Notes: a model not told the origin generated them from the sequence alone. Shown: positions 1-11,814, counted from the stretch's first letter. The stretch: 64,000 bases of DNA from Ascochyta rabiei (GCF_004011695.2 NC_082405.1:744001-808000), one strand, 5' to 3'. Made by a program: numbers and translations.

Positions 1-416
1 CAAATTCGCCCAAGGCCCAAGATGGATACAGCGCCAGCGGTGCCAATTCGACCGAGCTGGGAGTGCGGACTAAAGCTTCAAGCGATGAACAGCAAGGCAG
101 CGAGGATCCTCTCGGTGCTGTGTCTTCTGTGCAACAAACGCCAAAGCCACCCGCACCAGCCAGTGGACTTGCAAGCTTCCTAGCTCGTGGCCAAGCATTG
201 CCAGAAAAACCAACTAAGCCTACACGGTTTCCGCGGGAAGCCCCAACTGAGGCCGATCCATCAGCTTCGGAGACAGTTTCTTTCGGTGGACCTTCCATCT
301 CCCGAGGCGAGCTTAATACTCTCAAGTTCGGCATCAAGAATGAGAGTGGTGATGCAGCCTACTTCTTGCCCAGCTTCGTCGAAGACCCATGGGAAAGGTT
401 GCTTTCGAATCGATGA
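1..416 (+). CDS. 3' end of a conserved unknown protein (partial)
   Basis: A reading frame is open from the first bases of the window to a TGA at 414-416, so this is the C-terminal part of a gene that begins upstream. About 137 residues are visible. The first two thirds are Ser/Pro/Glu-rich and probably disordered, with a PKPPAPASG stretch. The last 45 residues look structured and end in a PSFVEDPWERL motif near the C-terminus. I do not recognise the family. The aromatic DPW ending could be a conserved terminal motif, but this is only an impression. No intron is needed within the visible part. Confidence 0.55.
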   Translation, partial: NSPKAQDGYSASGANSTELGVRTKASSDEQQGSEDPLGAVSSVQQTPKPPAPASGLASFLARGQALPEKPTKPTRFPREAPTEADPSASETVSFGGPSISRGELNTLKFGIKNESGDAAYFLPSFVEDPWERLLSNR

Positions 417-2665
417 AAGTGAGTGCAATAAGTCATCTAAGCCCTCGGGTTCTGACGTCCCACAGTGTAGCTCACTGAACAGCGAGAAATCCGACGACAA
501 CATCGACAATGTTCGACCTACTAGGCGCAAGTTCTGAGAACCTTTGATCGCAACAAGCACCATAAATGTGGGCATCTGGCATCTGCGAACGTCTTGCACC
601 TGTTGGCTTTAAGTGTTTCCTCTCATAGTAACCAGAAATTATGCAATCACACACCACGGGGGTCAGAGCTGAGGTAGAGCAGTACTTTCCAGGTGCGATA
701 CACCAGATAACCAGCATATTCAAGAGGCGGGAGAACCACCATCATCTTCCGCATGGAGAGCAGGGCAGTGGTCATATGAGACCTACCGGCAAAGCCACCT
801 CCTGGTAACGTTGGAGATCGGGTGGCACCTCTATGTCAGTTGAAAGAGTCTAGGAAATTCGAACGTATTCTCATGAGCGGTGGTAATCTCAGCCGTTCCC
901 GCTGTCAAGAAGCAGGCTTGTTTGCATCCAGAGAACATAGCCGTGTCAGCAATACACGCCTTGGTCGCCGAGGTCTCGGAACAATGTTTACTGCCTGACT
1001 GCATGCATCTGTTCTGTGATTCCCATCATCCCGGGAACACATCTGTAGCACAATCCATCAGCCTCGCGCAATTTGTTTGGCGGTTAGTTCCTGCATGGCA
1101 TCCGCTTGAACGACGGTCATGGCATCCCTTTATGATCCATTTGCTGGCTCCACTTCAGCCATTCGTACGACAATGGCTCAGGTGGCTTACCATGTGCAGC
1201 TCACATGGCTTTTGGTGACAGTTGTGACACCGGACCGCACCCTTTCTGACACCGAAACTATAGTCTTGTACACATGCTCAGTGAATGTGGTGCTGAGTAT
1301 CGCCTCAATCTCGAGATTTGTCAGAGAGCATGCAATCGACGGTTCCATTCTGAGTCTCGTCTCTACCGATGGGGCAAGGCTCGATGCAATCATCGTAAGC
1401 CAAAAAACGGTTCCGCGCATGCCAGGGGACTGCATCTATTGAAGGTCACATGGAGCTAAACAGGTACTGTTCACCGCCACTAACGTCGTTTTCGTTGATG
1501 CAATTGGGACGCGTCCGAAAGCCTAGTGAAGCGTCGTGCGATGGTAACGCAGGACAAGGGTCGACATCGTTCAGCCATCGGCGCGCCAAGTTCAGCCTGC
1601 ATAGAGGCGTTGCACTCGCCAGTGTAGCCAATTGATTACACCTCATCATGTCCCAATTGCTGCCCAGCGAATGACGCACTGGGCAGATAGAGGGGCAAAG
1701 CCAGTGGGGCACTCGCCGGTCCGAAACATTTCTCGACGTCTTTCCACGACCACGATTGCCAAAGGCAATATGTTGCCCAACATTGAGGTTGTACGGCCGG
1801 CACGCGCAGTTCCTCCAATTTTCGGACGAACTGTGCCCCACTGTCGGTTTCCCTGCCTAAGCCGGAAATTTTCTCCACATGCCTCTTCCAGATTGCATGC
1901 TCGAAGGCGTTGGCGTGCTGTCGAGCCAACGCATCAACATGACAACACTTAGCTTGTCCATCAGGCATACTACCCATGCACCTACAGCATTCCGCAGGCG
2001 TTGCTTGTGCTGTGACATTGGTGTTCGCGTCTGCTGCGCTTACTCTGCCTGGCTGCCCTTGCCGACGGGCTGATGCCAGTCATCGACAAACGGCTCCCTT
2101 TGCCATCATCCGCCAATTCGCTCTGTCGAAGGTTCCTGTTGGTACGAGCTGAGCATCTTCTCCACTAGTCTTCTCTCTCCGGCCAATTGTATCCTACCTC
2201 AACTCAACTTGCCGCCGCAGCATCATGATCGGCTGTGGTCTACGGCTTGGAGGATCATTCCAGCCCAGTCTAAATGACGCTTCACCACCGGCTTCAGCGG
2301 GATCAACCTTCAGTGGACGTAAGATTATGCACCTCTATCACCACACGGGTGGGGTCACAAAGCATGAGCCGGCATGAGAGCTCAAGGGCATGTCCCGTTG
2401 ACCGAAATGGTCACAACTGTAGGTATAAAAGGCGGCCATCGTGCGGAGGAGACGAGTTTTCTTTCTGTTCTTCTTTCACTCCCACAGTACTGGGCTTACT
2501 ATTCACCAATCCTTTCGGTGCCACTATAAATTGAAGTCATTTGGACGCCTCAGATCAACTATACCAACAGATACCCTTAAGGTTCCGGACCAACCATCGC
2601 CCGTATCACATCGTCTTCCATAGACGTCGCTTCTTACTGTAGTACCATCATATCACGTTGCCATC
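417..2665. other. Intergenic region, no supported gene
   Basis: Several short open frames occur on both strands (for example 880-1218 and 1446-1841 reverse), but none shows a recognisable domain, a convincing splice pattern or codon use like the neighbouring genes. The last 250 bases probably hold the promoter and 5' leader of the KxDL gene. Confidence 0.5.
2424..2430 (+). promoter_or_regulatory. Candidate TATA box of the KxDL gene
   Basis: A TATAAAA motif lies 242 nt upstream of the ATG at 2666, followed by pyrimidine-rich sequence. A second, weaker ACTATAAAT lies at about 2523. Position and sequence suit a core promoter with a 5' leader of roughly 200 nt, but this rests on motif resemblance only. 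Confidence 0.35.
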
Positions 2666-3350
2666 ATGTCTACAACACACGCCTACTATCCATCTTACCC
2701 TTCCACATCGTATCCCATCAATGTACCACAGAAGCCCGGCTACTACTATCCGCCTCAGCAGCATTTTGGCCGCATCTCAGCATCACCGCCAGAAGCCCCA
2801 GACAGTACAACTACTTCAGGCGTCCCATCTTACGAGGTCTCCGCGAGTTCGAGCCATTATGCCGGCAGTCACAGCGACTATGATTCCAGCAGTGGCGCCG
2901 CCAGCGTGGACTTGCTCGACTATATGGGCAACCGCCTGAATGGGTCGTTCGACCCCCTACCGCTGGACCGCAGTCTGGCGAAGCAGGCACAAACGTGAGT
3001 TTTTGAAAGCTTACCAGCGAGACGCTTCAATCTCAGATCCTAGGGGCTAACAAACGCGCAGATCTGGTGAACTGAACGCAAAACATCGCGAACTGCTCGA
3101 ACTCCAAGCACTAGCCCAACGACGACTGGCTGGCGCACAAGCAAGCTTTTCTTCTGGTATGCGGGCAGCGAAAGAAGTTCAGAAAGATTTGCAGTGGACG
3201 CAGAAGCGCGTTGAGTAAGCATTGCCCTACTCAAAATTGACGAGTCCGACCTGACACCCAGAAAGTTCACTCAACAATCGCGCAGCACAAAAGTACCCAG
3301 ACCAGTACAGGACTGCTCAACGTCGATACCCAGCACCTGTTGACTACTAG
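2666..3350 (+). CDS. KXD1: KxDL domain protein, BLOC-1-like subunit
   Basis: Three exons (2666-2994, 3062-3214, 3266-3350) join in frame to give 188 residues. The N-terminal 90 residues are Tyr/Pro/Ser-rich and low-complexity. From about residue 95 there is a helical coiled-coil region containing DYMGNRLNGSFDPLPLDRSLAKQAQ, then SGMRAAKEVQKDL and WTQKRVDSLNNRA, which I recognise as the fungal KxDL domain. It ends in a YPDQY...DY tail. KxDL proteins belong to BLOC-1/BORC-type complexes on endosomes and lysosome-related organelles; in yeast Kxd1 is part of the endosomal BLOC-1 complex. The third-exon acceptor was placed at 3264-3265 because it alone keeps the SLNNRA...YPDQY frame. The gene is convergent with SEC18. 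Confidence 0.8.
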
Positions 3351-4902
3351 CGGATATCCGCAAAACGGCCGCATCGTACGGCACTGTTGATGACCTCGTA
3401 CATACATACTTCACTTCTTTTTTGCAAACCGCAAAAGCGCTCGGCGGCATACTATCATTTCACGATTCCCATATGCTTTTTGCCATGGCTCAACACTTCA
3501 CAATTACGAGTTGTTCATTTTTGTCTTTGGCGTTGAGAAGGAGCAACATGTCGTTCAACATTTCCGCTCCACTCCGCTCCACCCCTGCTTTAGCGCACAC
3601 CACCACATTGCTTTTTAGGCTCAGATTATGTGATTCGGTACGGGCCGCTGCAGCAACAGGTACGGATCACTTTCTAGCGAGCGAATAGCGGCAGTTTGCA
3701 GACAGTCTGCCTAGACTGCGGGCGAAGTGCCAGGCGCTCGCTACAGAGTAACGGGCGTCTTGCTTGTGCAGAGCTATATGATGACTGTGGAGAGGAAAGC
3801 GTAGCTGAGTGGATCCTTGGTGGTTTCTTCTATCTTATCTAGGGCTGGCGTCACTTCTGGGGGAGGATGTCTCTATTATCAATACTCTTTGTTAATGTAA
3901 CGGCATACACAACCCCCACAGCGGCTTCTCTCTTGACAAAAGAAGTGATTGTTTACGCCTCCCAGTAAGGGAAACTCTGTACATAAGTGACCAGGCTATT
4001 CTGGCTCCACTCCTGCATGAGCTTCCATGTGCCTCACATCAGCAGCTAACCAGTTCAAACATAGCCTCATGCAGTAGCACACGGTTACTGGAGCTTGGAA
4101 GTGGGTCGATACTGATGTGTGTTTGAGGTCTAGTCAATTTCAGGTGATGCCGTCATTCACATCAATTTATACAGCAAAAGTCTCATATTACCAGACCAAC
4201 ACCCACGAGCAGCACGAACACCATCTGAGCCGTTCAATTCGAGCACCAGATCGTCTTCCCCAGTCCCATGTTAACGCCTCCCATTTAGCCGACCCGGGGA
4301 TCCACCAGTCGCGAGCCTGACTCCAAACATGCCGTTCTCAGGCACAGCATCTCCTCCCTGTTTCACGTAGCGAGACATCTGCAAGGCATCTCACGTTGAC
4401 TCGTTCCCGTTCCTCCCATGCGGTCCCACGCTAACATCCCAGGCTGTGCAACCTCACGCACCTCGCCTCAGCGACCTTGAAAGAGCCGGGAACGGCGCAA
4501 AGCAGGGAGGCCCAAGTACCACCTTTCCGCTCACTCGTTGTGGCTGTCTAAACAGCCCACACACAGGGTTTGTGCACGAGAATGTTAATTTCCTTTGATG
4601 TCACGTTCGTGCGTTGCTGAGCTCGCCGAACTGTGGTTCGGATCGACACCAGGGTGGACGGGCGGTGCGACAGTGGCGTTGAGCGGTGGAGGTGTCAATG
4701 TGAGGTTATCAGGATGCTGTCTGACATTGACATGTTGGCGGCGGGAGAGGAGTTCAAGCGTGAGCGAGGTTGTGGCGTGACATGTTTGCCAGTTGCCGGG
4801 ATGTTAGCTTCCTGGGGTATTCGAGTGAGCTCTGGATTTTGAAAAATGGCCTCAAGGTGTTGACGGACGATGTCTATTACGCGTTGAGCTCTAAATCTAC
4901 GA
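3351..4902. other. Convergent intergenic region, no supported gene
   Basis: This lies between the stops of the KxDL gene and SEC18. Short open frames (for example 3422-3688 and 4117-4320) show no domain or splice support. It probably holds the two 3' untranslated regions. Confidence 0.5.
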
Positions 4903-7463
4903 TTATACTCTGTTCGCAGCAATAGCTCGCGACATGACCCTTGCAAAGCGGCCAGGAACGTCCTGATCCTGCTTCGCCGTCTCAATTCCCGTAAGGATCT
5001 TCTTGATTCCGACCCCAATCTCTGTGCTTCCGGTGATCTCTTGGATCTCACTGATTGCACGTTGCTGGTCCCGGTCCGAGAACGCACCAGACTCCTGGAG
5101 GACATGTGCAAGCTCGGCCTGCGTGTTGACGTTCGGCACCGCAATCTCGGCATCGAAGCGGCTGAACAAGTCTAGCTGGGTGAGTACCGAGCGCTCGGTC
5201 GTGGTTGCGAAAATCAACAGGCGACGATCCTGGTAGGTTTGTGTTAGCTATAAATTCGGTGGCTTTTGGAGCCTGCTTACCTTGGGTGGCTGCTTCTCCA
5301 ACAGGACCTTCAGCGCAACTAACACAGTGTTGCTAAACCGCGGTCCGATTGGCACCCAATCAACAAGCATTTCGATGTTGTCAATCACAATGACGCTGAG
5401 TGGGCTTTTGTACGCATCCCGGAAGACCTTGTCGAGCTGCTGTACCTTCTGCATCTCGCTAAACCCAACCATGTCTTCAGGTGACACAAGCTTGATGAAC
5501 GGGAAGCCCGAGTCAATGGCCATCCTCGCGGCCACGGCTGTCTTACCACTTCCGGGTGGGCCGTGGAGCGCAACGGAGAGGATGGGTGTCGAACCAGGTT
5601 TCCTGACTTGGTTGATGTACAAGCGTCCTTCGTCCAGGATGTCTTTGATGAAAGGCGAGTAGTGAATAACACCACCACGAATACGCTTTCCGAGCTCCTC
5701 TTCCGCAACACCGAAAAGCGGCTTCACTTCGTCTAGTGCCTGCAAGAAGTCTTGTCGGTTCACCTTCATGTTCTCAACGTCAGGGTTGATGGCTGCCATT
5801 GTGCCAACTTTGATGTGTCGACTGAAGGCAAACGAAGAGGCGGCCTTTACCAGACCGTTGAGTTCGGCACCTGAGAAGTTCTTGGTAAGCTTAGCTAGCT
5901 CGTCGGTGTTGACGTCCGACTCTAGTATATCGTTCTTGCGCATCTTCGTCGTGTGAATCTTCAGAATCTGGGCTCGACCCTGTTCATCTGGCAGCGAAAT
6001 CTCCATGTGTACTTCCAGACGTCCTGCTCGCAGAAGTGCTTCATCGATCATGTCCATTCGGTTGGTCATACCAATGAGCAGGATGTTGTTCAGCTGGTCT
6101 ACACCATCCAGCTTCGAGAGCAACTGGTTGACAACACTGTCACCTACACCAGTGCCACCACCGCTGGATCCTCTCTGCTTGCAGACAGCGTCCAGTTCGT
6201 CGAAGATGATGATATGGAGGCCACTCTCGTCGCCCTTTTCCTTGTACTCTTTCTCGGCATCGGCAAAAAGCTTGCGGATGTTTTCCTCAGACTGACCGAC
6301 ATATTTGTTCAACACCTCGGGACCGTTGATAACCTTGGGTTCTCTAGCGTTCAACATCTTTCCAATCTGTCGGGCGATCAAAGTCTTTCCGGTACCTGGA
6401 GGACCGTAGAGGAGGATACCTCGGACGTGCTGAATGCCCAGCTTCTCTACTAGACCAGGAGGGAAGATACGAGAAGCAAAGGCTCTTCGGAAGATGGCGC
6501 TGAACTCTGTGTCCAAACCACCAATGCCCATGTCCTCGAACTTGAAGCCCGGCTGAATGATCGAGTTAGCAGCAGGCCGCCTGTTAGACGCCTTCAGCTT
6601 GATATCTGTTCGGGCATCCTTGAAGAAGTCGACCTGGGTGTGCGCGGTGAGGATACCTCGAGCTCTTGGGTCCGTCAAAGGTGGGGCAGACGTGTCTGAC
6701 TTCTCCATAGAAAGATCCACAAGCTGCACTGTTCGTATCGACATTCGGAGAGGAATGTTCTTGACGTCCAACAGAAGCTGCTGGCCGGGCGCAAGAAGCT
6801 GGTTTTCAAAGTTCTTCTTGAACTGCGTCGCAAGCTCGTCTTGATCATAAGGAACATCCGTCGTCTTCCTAGCAGCAAAGCCGACCTCGACTTCGACCCC
6901 GCCTAAGTATGATTGCCCGCCAGCTTGGCTGAACGCGTCGTAGGGCTGTACGGTGACCATGTCCTGCGGGCCGAGCGTGATGCCTGCCCAGGTTCTCTGC
7001 GCATCAGTGAGACCGATCTCGCCAGGCTGGCAGCCTTGAGTGGGTCTTGCAGACAAGACATAATTGCCGTTTAGGAGAATGTAGATGTCGCTACCGTCAG
7101 GTGTCGGTGGGTAATCTTGCGGGGAGACTGCAACCCTTTTTGATATCAGTGAAGATCCTACAGTACGGCTTGTAGTACATACAAGTTGCCAAAGGCATAT
7201 GCGTTGCCTCCAGGGCTCTTGATGGGGCGCAACTGTCGAGCAGAACCGCTGCCGCCCGGGGGTGCCCTGGCAGGCATGCGCTGCTGGGGGGCACCATAGC
7301 CCTGCTGTTGGCGATCATCATAACCTCCCATTCTTGAATCGTAGCCAGGTTGCGGGGGAGGTTGTCGAGGTTGCTGTTGCGGTGGTTGCCCGTAGCCGTC
7401 GTTTCGTGGCGGAGGCCGTGGAGAGCTTCCGGGAAGCCCTGGGAGCCTGTCGCGGTTGAACAT
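4903..7463 (-). CDS. SEC18: Vesicular-fusion ATPase Sec18/NSF
   Basis: Exons 7463-7183, 7135-5281 and 5229-4903 (reverse strand) give 820 residues, close to filamentous fungal Sec18 and somewhat longer than yeast Sec18 or human NSF. The Pro/Gln-rich N-terminal tail (about residues 1-75) is followed by the substrate-adaptor N domain. The D1 AAA domain has Walker A GPPGTGKT at about 338-345 and Walker B IIIFDELDA. The D2 AAA domain has GPPGSGKT at about 619-626 and VIVIDNIE. Sec18 disassembles cis-SNARE complexes with alpha-SNAP (Sec17) after membrane fusion in the secretory and endocytic pathways. D1 is the hydrolysing ring; D2, with the degenerate Walker B DN in place of DE, mainly supports hexamer formation in this family. 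The start was chosen at the first ATG before the MFNRDRLPG tail. Confidence 0.95.
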
Positions 7464-7993
7464 GGTGCTCGTTTCAGTATCAAGAAACTAGGTCCACGCC
7501 AGATGTATAAATAGTCGAGTAGCCGCGGACACGTATGCGGAAGGAAAAGGCAACAGTATTGGGTGTGTTCTGCCCCGCTAAAGCAATTGGTGTCGTGTTG
7601 TAGGTCAAGAAACGTTGAACACGTTTTCCTAGGTTCGAAATAGGAGGATCTGAGCCTGGGCTTGATTGTATCCAAGATTTAAATCTAATGCAAGCTGGCT
7701 TCAAGCAGTGAGGGTGTTGCTGTGTCAGAGCTGTTAGAGCTTCGGCGATGGCTGAGCACCCTTGGCCCAAGCGGCATGCCACATCACCTCCGCTTCTCTC
7801 TCCGCAAGACCGCCGCACGTCACTCGCACACCAGACTCAACCAACGTCCTAGCAATGACAACAATACCGCAATTTTTGTCAACAGAGCACATATATACAT
7901 GCAGCTAATCTAATGGATCAACAAATCTCTGATTGTGTAATATGTTTTAGTGACAGCCACGACCAGCTTTCTCGGTCGACCCTCTTGATGGCC
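7464..7993. other. Intergenic, likely SEC18 promoter
   Basis: This lies upstream of SEC18 (reverse) and downstream of the phosphoesterase-like gene. The small open frames here have no support. Confidence 0.45.
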
Positions 7994-9046
7994 TTAGAAG
8001 CCCTCCCCACGGTGGACAGACTCTCCGCCTCCATACCACAACGTGCCCATACGATAGTCCAGCCCCGTCTCTTCGCCAAGATTGAATTCGCCTCCTTCTG
8101 GTATCTTGCCGTCGTTGTGCTCTGGCCAGAACTCTTCCTCTAGCCAGCGGTTAATCTCCTCGATCTTTGTGATGAACGTTTCCATCTTCTTAGGGTCAGG
8201 TGAGCCCATCTCATCGGCAAGATCCTTGGTGCTAATGAAACGACCAATCGTCAAATGGCTCGAAGGCACAACATACCGCGAGTCAACTACAACGCCTGTG
8301 TCTTTGCACAGATCGTAGAGATCGCGGCGGAGGTGGTGGTACGTGAACTGGTCATCCTTCGAGCTTCGACCTGAGTGAAGACCTTCGCCGGCAGCGGGTA
8401 CGAAACTCAACGCGAGGGCTGAAGCATCGTAGCCGATCGTTGGTTTGATGAGCCGAACACGATGTCTGGAAGTGTAATCGGTGATGGCAGGCACCTTGTC
8501 GCGCATCTGGTTAACCAGCTTTTGGATCTCTTCTGCCGTCTTGGAGTGTGTAACTTCCAACGCAGTGATGTGCTGGCAATCTCGAGGCATGAGCCATAGA
8601 TCTACCCCAAATCAGCTACTTGATGCGGGAAAGTGACAGAAACCTGCCTACTCGGCGCAACAGTCAACAGCTCTTGTTGGACTCGGTTTATGAGGTCCTT
8701 GATCTTTTGCGTCGGGCGAACCCAGAAGACGAGACAATGCCTTGGATCTACGTAGCCAGGTTCAATAGTCGGATCACTCAACCTGAGCAGGATTGGGTCG
8801 ATGCTGACGCCCGGGAAGCTCGCATCCAGCATCTTGGCTTTTTGTTGGGAGTTTCTTGCTGCTCGATGGAAGGCATACTTTTTCTGAATTTGCGCCTGCA
8901 CCGTCTATCAATCAATTTGTCCATCACAGGCCTTGTCTTGAACACACAGGGTCATCTTCACAGGCTGCTATCAATGCTTGATATGGGTTGCTGAAGGACG
9001 AGGTGGAGATCCCACTGAGATCTTCGAAGGTATTGCCCGAGGACAT
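7994..9046 (-). CDS. 2H-phosphoesterase-like / RNA ligase-cyclic phosphodiesterase family
   Basis: Exons 9046-8948, 8895-8652 and 8601-7994 (reverse) join in frame to 316 residues. The middle region carries PGYVDPRHCLVFWVRPTQKI. The C-terminal half has ITALEVTHSKT and then the clear HxT element PSSHLTIGRFIS, followed by a helical KIEEINRWLEEEFWP segment and an MGTLWYGGG end. This order suits the fungal proteins annotated as RNA ligase/cyclic nucleotide phosphodiesterase (2H superfamily). In that superfamily two HxT/S motifs act in a 2',3'-cyclic phosphate or related phosphodiester reaction. Here only the second motif is textbook; the first reads LEVTHS, so catalytic activity is uncertain. An upstream in-frame ATG exists, but the start at 9046 gives the simplest model. 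It is divergent from the methyltransferase gene, with 353 bp between the two ATGs. Confidence 0.6.
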
Positions 9047-9399
9047 GACTGGTGAGAGAGCTTCGATTCGATCTGGCAAGGTCCTCAAGGCCGTGTAATC
9101 GCCTCTTATATGCAGCCACAGCCCAAGTGAGTCAAGGTGATTCTCGGCTTCCATCGCCAAGTAGCGCACGTGTACCTTCTTATAAGCACACACCTTTCCT
9201 AGCACAGTAACATTTCCGCCTATCTGTCAACTACTTCTGAGCTGCTCAACACACGCCTCGCTCGTTTGGGCTAGCGCGTCTGGACGCGTCGCGTAACCCT
9301 GCTCGAAGACAGCTCCACGAAAGATCGCGACCTGACTCCGCTGAGACAACGCTCAGTTAACGCTGCTTGCAGTGCGTCTCTTCTATCAATTACGCTACA
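9047..9399. promoter_or_regulatory. Divergent intergenic region between phosphoesterase and methyltransferase genes
   Basis: This stretch separates two outward-facing start codons and must hold both promoters. No clear TATA box or repeated operator was seen. Confidence 0.35.
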
Positions 9400-9595
9400 A
9401 TGGACCCCGCATCATCACCAGCACCGGCACCTCGATCCTTACGGAAGCGAGCGCGTCCTACCGGCAGTTCAGTCACGGACACAATTGGCAATGAAGCACA
9501 AACTCAACCACGTTTGCCGGTGTTGCGAAAGCGCCGAGCTGTCGAGCATCCGGAAACAGGCTCGCCGGTGAGAGAAACGAGAACGAGATGGAGTA
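9400..9595 (+). CDS. Severed first exon of the DNMT5-like gene
   Basis: An ATG at 9400 opens a frame for a Pro/Ser/Arg-rich, probably disordered and nuclear-type N-terminus (PAPRSLRKRARPTGSS near the start, VLRKRRAVEHPE later). It runs straight into the transposon at 9596. With the element and one TA copy removed, the frame continues at 11727-11762. After a 52-nt intron (11763-11814: GTACCG donor, CTGAC branch at 11797-11801, CAG acceptor) it enters the long methyltransferase exon in phase. The combined coding length (232 + 2341 + 4521 + 418 nt) is divisible by three. I therefore read this as the true 5' end of the gene. As it stands, the exon would read into transposon sequence and stop at about 9664-9666. 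Confidence 0.7.
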
Positions 9596-9635
9596 CCGTG
9601 TCCGTGCGCGCAACAACCGGAGTCGCGCAACAACC
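9596..9635. repeat. Left terminal inverted repeat of transposon copy 1
   Basis: A 40-bp TIR containing two direct 11-bp repeats (GCGCAACAACC) separated by GGAGTC, a likely transposase-binding arrangement. It pairs with 11685-11724. Confidence 0.85.
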
Positions 9636-10268
9636 AAAAACCACCTCAACACTCAAAATTAGATGAGGCTATAGAGCCACCCACAACAGCTATTATTTTA
9701 TAATTTTATAGTGTAGTACTAATTAATTACTTATAAAAAAGATGTACTATTTAAATTTAGCTGGTAACTTAACGTTGTGGCTACGTGATGTGGTTTTAAG
9801 TAGGGGAGCTAGAGACAGCAATAGGGGACTACAACTACTAACATTATCCCTAGGACTATATTTTTAACGCTTTTTTAGCTAGGTTGCTTATAAAGCTTTC
9901 TTTTTATCTTTTTAAGGTAATTATATAGCTTTTATAGTATTAAGCTCTTGTTATTAACACTACTTTTTAGCCTCCTATTTAGCCTTCTAATTTGCTGTAT
10001 TAGCCTTCTTCTTCTTACGTACCACCTTAGCTGCCTCTTACGCCACATACCTCTCCTCCTTCTCCTTCTCCTTAACTAGCTTCTTAGCAGCTGCTACTTC
10101 CTTACTAGTAGCTTTTCTAAGCCTCTCCTCCTTCTCCTTACGTTGTCTGACTTGCTTACAGAAGCATGCTTTGTTAACCTTTCTAGGTAACTAGAACACT
10201 ACACTACTATAGTACTCCTGCTGTTACTATAAGTCTAAGGTTTTACTCTTCTTTTTATGCTTCTTTTA

Positions 10269-11633
10269 CGTCTTTAGAGTCTTTTTAAGGCTATCTATCT
10301 TATACTAGAGGAGTAAGGTTTTAACTAAGATATAGTAGATTAATTGTCTTATCTTTTTAATATTACTCTTACTCTAGTTTTTAACTACACACTATAACAA
10401 CGTCTCTATTTTAAGCTAATTCTTATTGCTATAAACAGACAATAAGGACCTATCTAAATCTAAGCTCTCTAGTGTTTTAATAAAGCAGTAGAGGATAATG
10501 TTAGGATTAAGTAGATAGATACCTGTTGCCTTAAAGGACTTAAGTATTAGCTTTTTAGTAAAGCTACACATCTATGCTAGCTAGAATAGGCAGAAGAAGT
10601 CTACTCTAGTAATAGGTGCGTTATTTTAAGCCTTATAGATATATGTTATAACTACTTTTAAGTATACTATTAATAGAGGCTTAAATAGCACTATATTAAG
10701 TAGCTAGAGCGTTTAGGTTAAGTAAGGGGGAAGGATAGCTAGGAGGATCTTGTAGTTATTATAGTACTTAATAAAGTCTATTGTTACGTAGGATCTGTAG
10801 CTATCTAGTATTAAAAGCCTCTACTTTCTTTATACTTTCTCCTTAGTGTAGCAATTAAACACCTGCTTAAGCTAGGTAAGGCCTATATCCCTATTTGTCC
10901 ACCCTAAAAAAGATAATATAACTATTATAGAGTGTTTTTCTAGCTTAATTTTAGCTACCTAGTCTAATTTAATACTAGTATTAGCTAACTTATAGATAAT
11001 GCCTAGTAGTAGTACTATTCTATTACTACACACACACGCTATAAGCGTCTACTAAGCTTAGTTACTATTCTAGATAGATGCTTTAATCTCTCCCTTTATC
11101 TACATATGCTTACTAAACATGTGTTTTATCCTGCCTGTAATACTAATTATAAAGCCCTTCTTATCTATATTATATATATAGCAACCCTTAATAGAGTATT
11201 TAGAGATTTTATACTGTAGTAGGTTAAAGTAGAGTATATATTTATTATAGAAATTAGCGTTATAATATAGTTAATCTATCCTAGTAAAGTAACATAAGAT
11301 AAGATAGATAGAGTACTTGTTAATAAAGCAGGTAACCTAGCTCTTACTAACTAGATTTTGAGCTACTAGCAACGCAAAATTCTAGATTATCTCTCTAGTA
11401 GGTAGTAAGTAACAAGTACTAAGCAACTCTATATACTTTATAAGCTCTATCTCCTATTATAGCGTTAAACGTTGCTAGTTAATATCCTTAGTCTCCTAGG
11501 AGTCCTAAACGTGCTTGTGTCTCTAAGCTAGAGTTACGCAGTTAACGCTGAACCTAGTAGCAAAATACTAATACACAAGTTTTTTGCCTAGTTTTAGCAC
11601 ATTAATTGCTGTAAGCGCTTTTTTAATAGCTGC
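10269..11633 (-). pseudogene. Dead pogo/Fot1-like transposase (copy 1)
   Basis: The reverse-strand frame encodes a recognisable DDE_1-type transposase broken by many TAG/TAA stops. Readable pieces include a helix-turn-helix start (ALTAINVLKLGKKLVY), LPPTRE-like sequence of the CENP-B/pogo DNA-binding domain, and the NIDKKGF block holding the first catalytic Asp (codon at 11163-11165). Limits are approximate because no start codon survives. The stops and substitutions fit C-to-T and G-to-A changes, as expected from RIP. Confidence 0.75.
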
Positions 11634-11684
11634 TATAGTTGTTAAGTTACAACGCGTCAAAGTATGGTGTAGTTGTGATGATTC

Positions 11685-11724
11685 GGTTGTTGCGCGACTC
11701 TGGTCGTTGCGCGCACGGACACGG
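11685..11724. repeat. Right terminal inverted repeat of transposon copy 1
   Basis: Inverse of 9596-9635 with two mismatches, directly followed by the TA duplication at 11725-11726. Confidence 0.85.
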
Positions 11725-11814
11725 TACGGCAAGTTCAACGGGCGGTGCAGGAGCAATTCACGGTACCGTACTCGCACAAACACCAAGTCCATAAATCTGA
11801 CGTACCATGACCAG

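Larger units (their letters stand above)
9596..11724 (-). mobile_element. Fot1/pogo-type (Tc1/mariner superfamily) DNA transposon, copy 1, RIP-degraded
   Basis: A complete 2,129-bp element flanked by TA duplications (9594-9595 and 11725-11726). Terminal inverted repeats of 40 bp begin CCGTGTCCGTGCGCGC and differ from each other at two positions. The interior is AT-rich with very many TA dinucleotides and no open frame of useful length. On the reverse strand the translation still shows the pogo/Fot1 transposase with stops (see the transposase entry). It matches copy 2 at 62435 onward base for base in register (position p pairs with 74159 minus p), with mostly transition differences. It sits in the first exon of the DNMT5-like gene. 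Confidence 0.9.

Noticed and set aside
1446..1977. Overlapping reverse frames of 131 and 113 codons
   Set aside because: No domain, no conserved-looking motifs, overlapping each other and forward frames; left as intergenic.
5953..6453. 166-codon forward frame
   Set aside because: Lies antisense within the conserved D1 AAA domain of SEC18; a shadow of that coding sequence.
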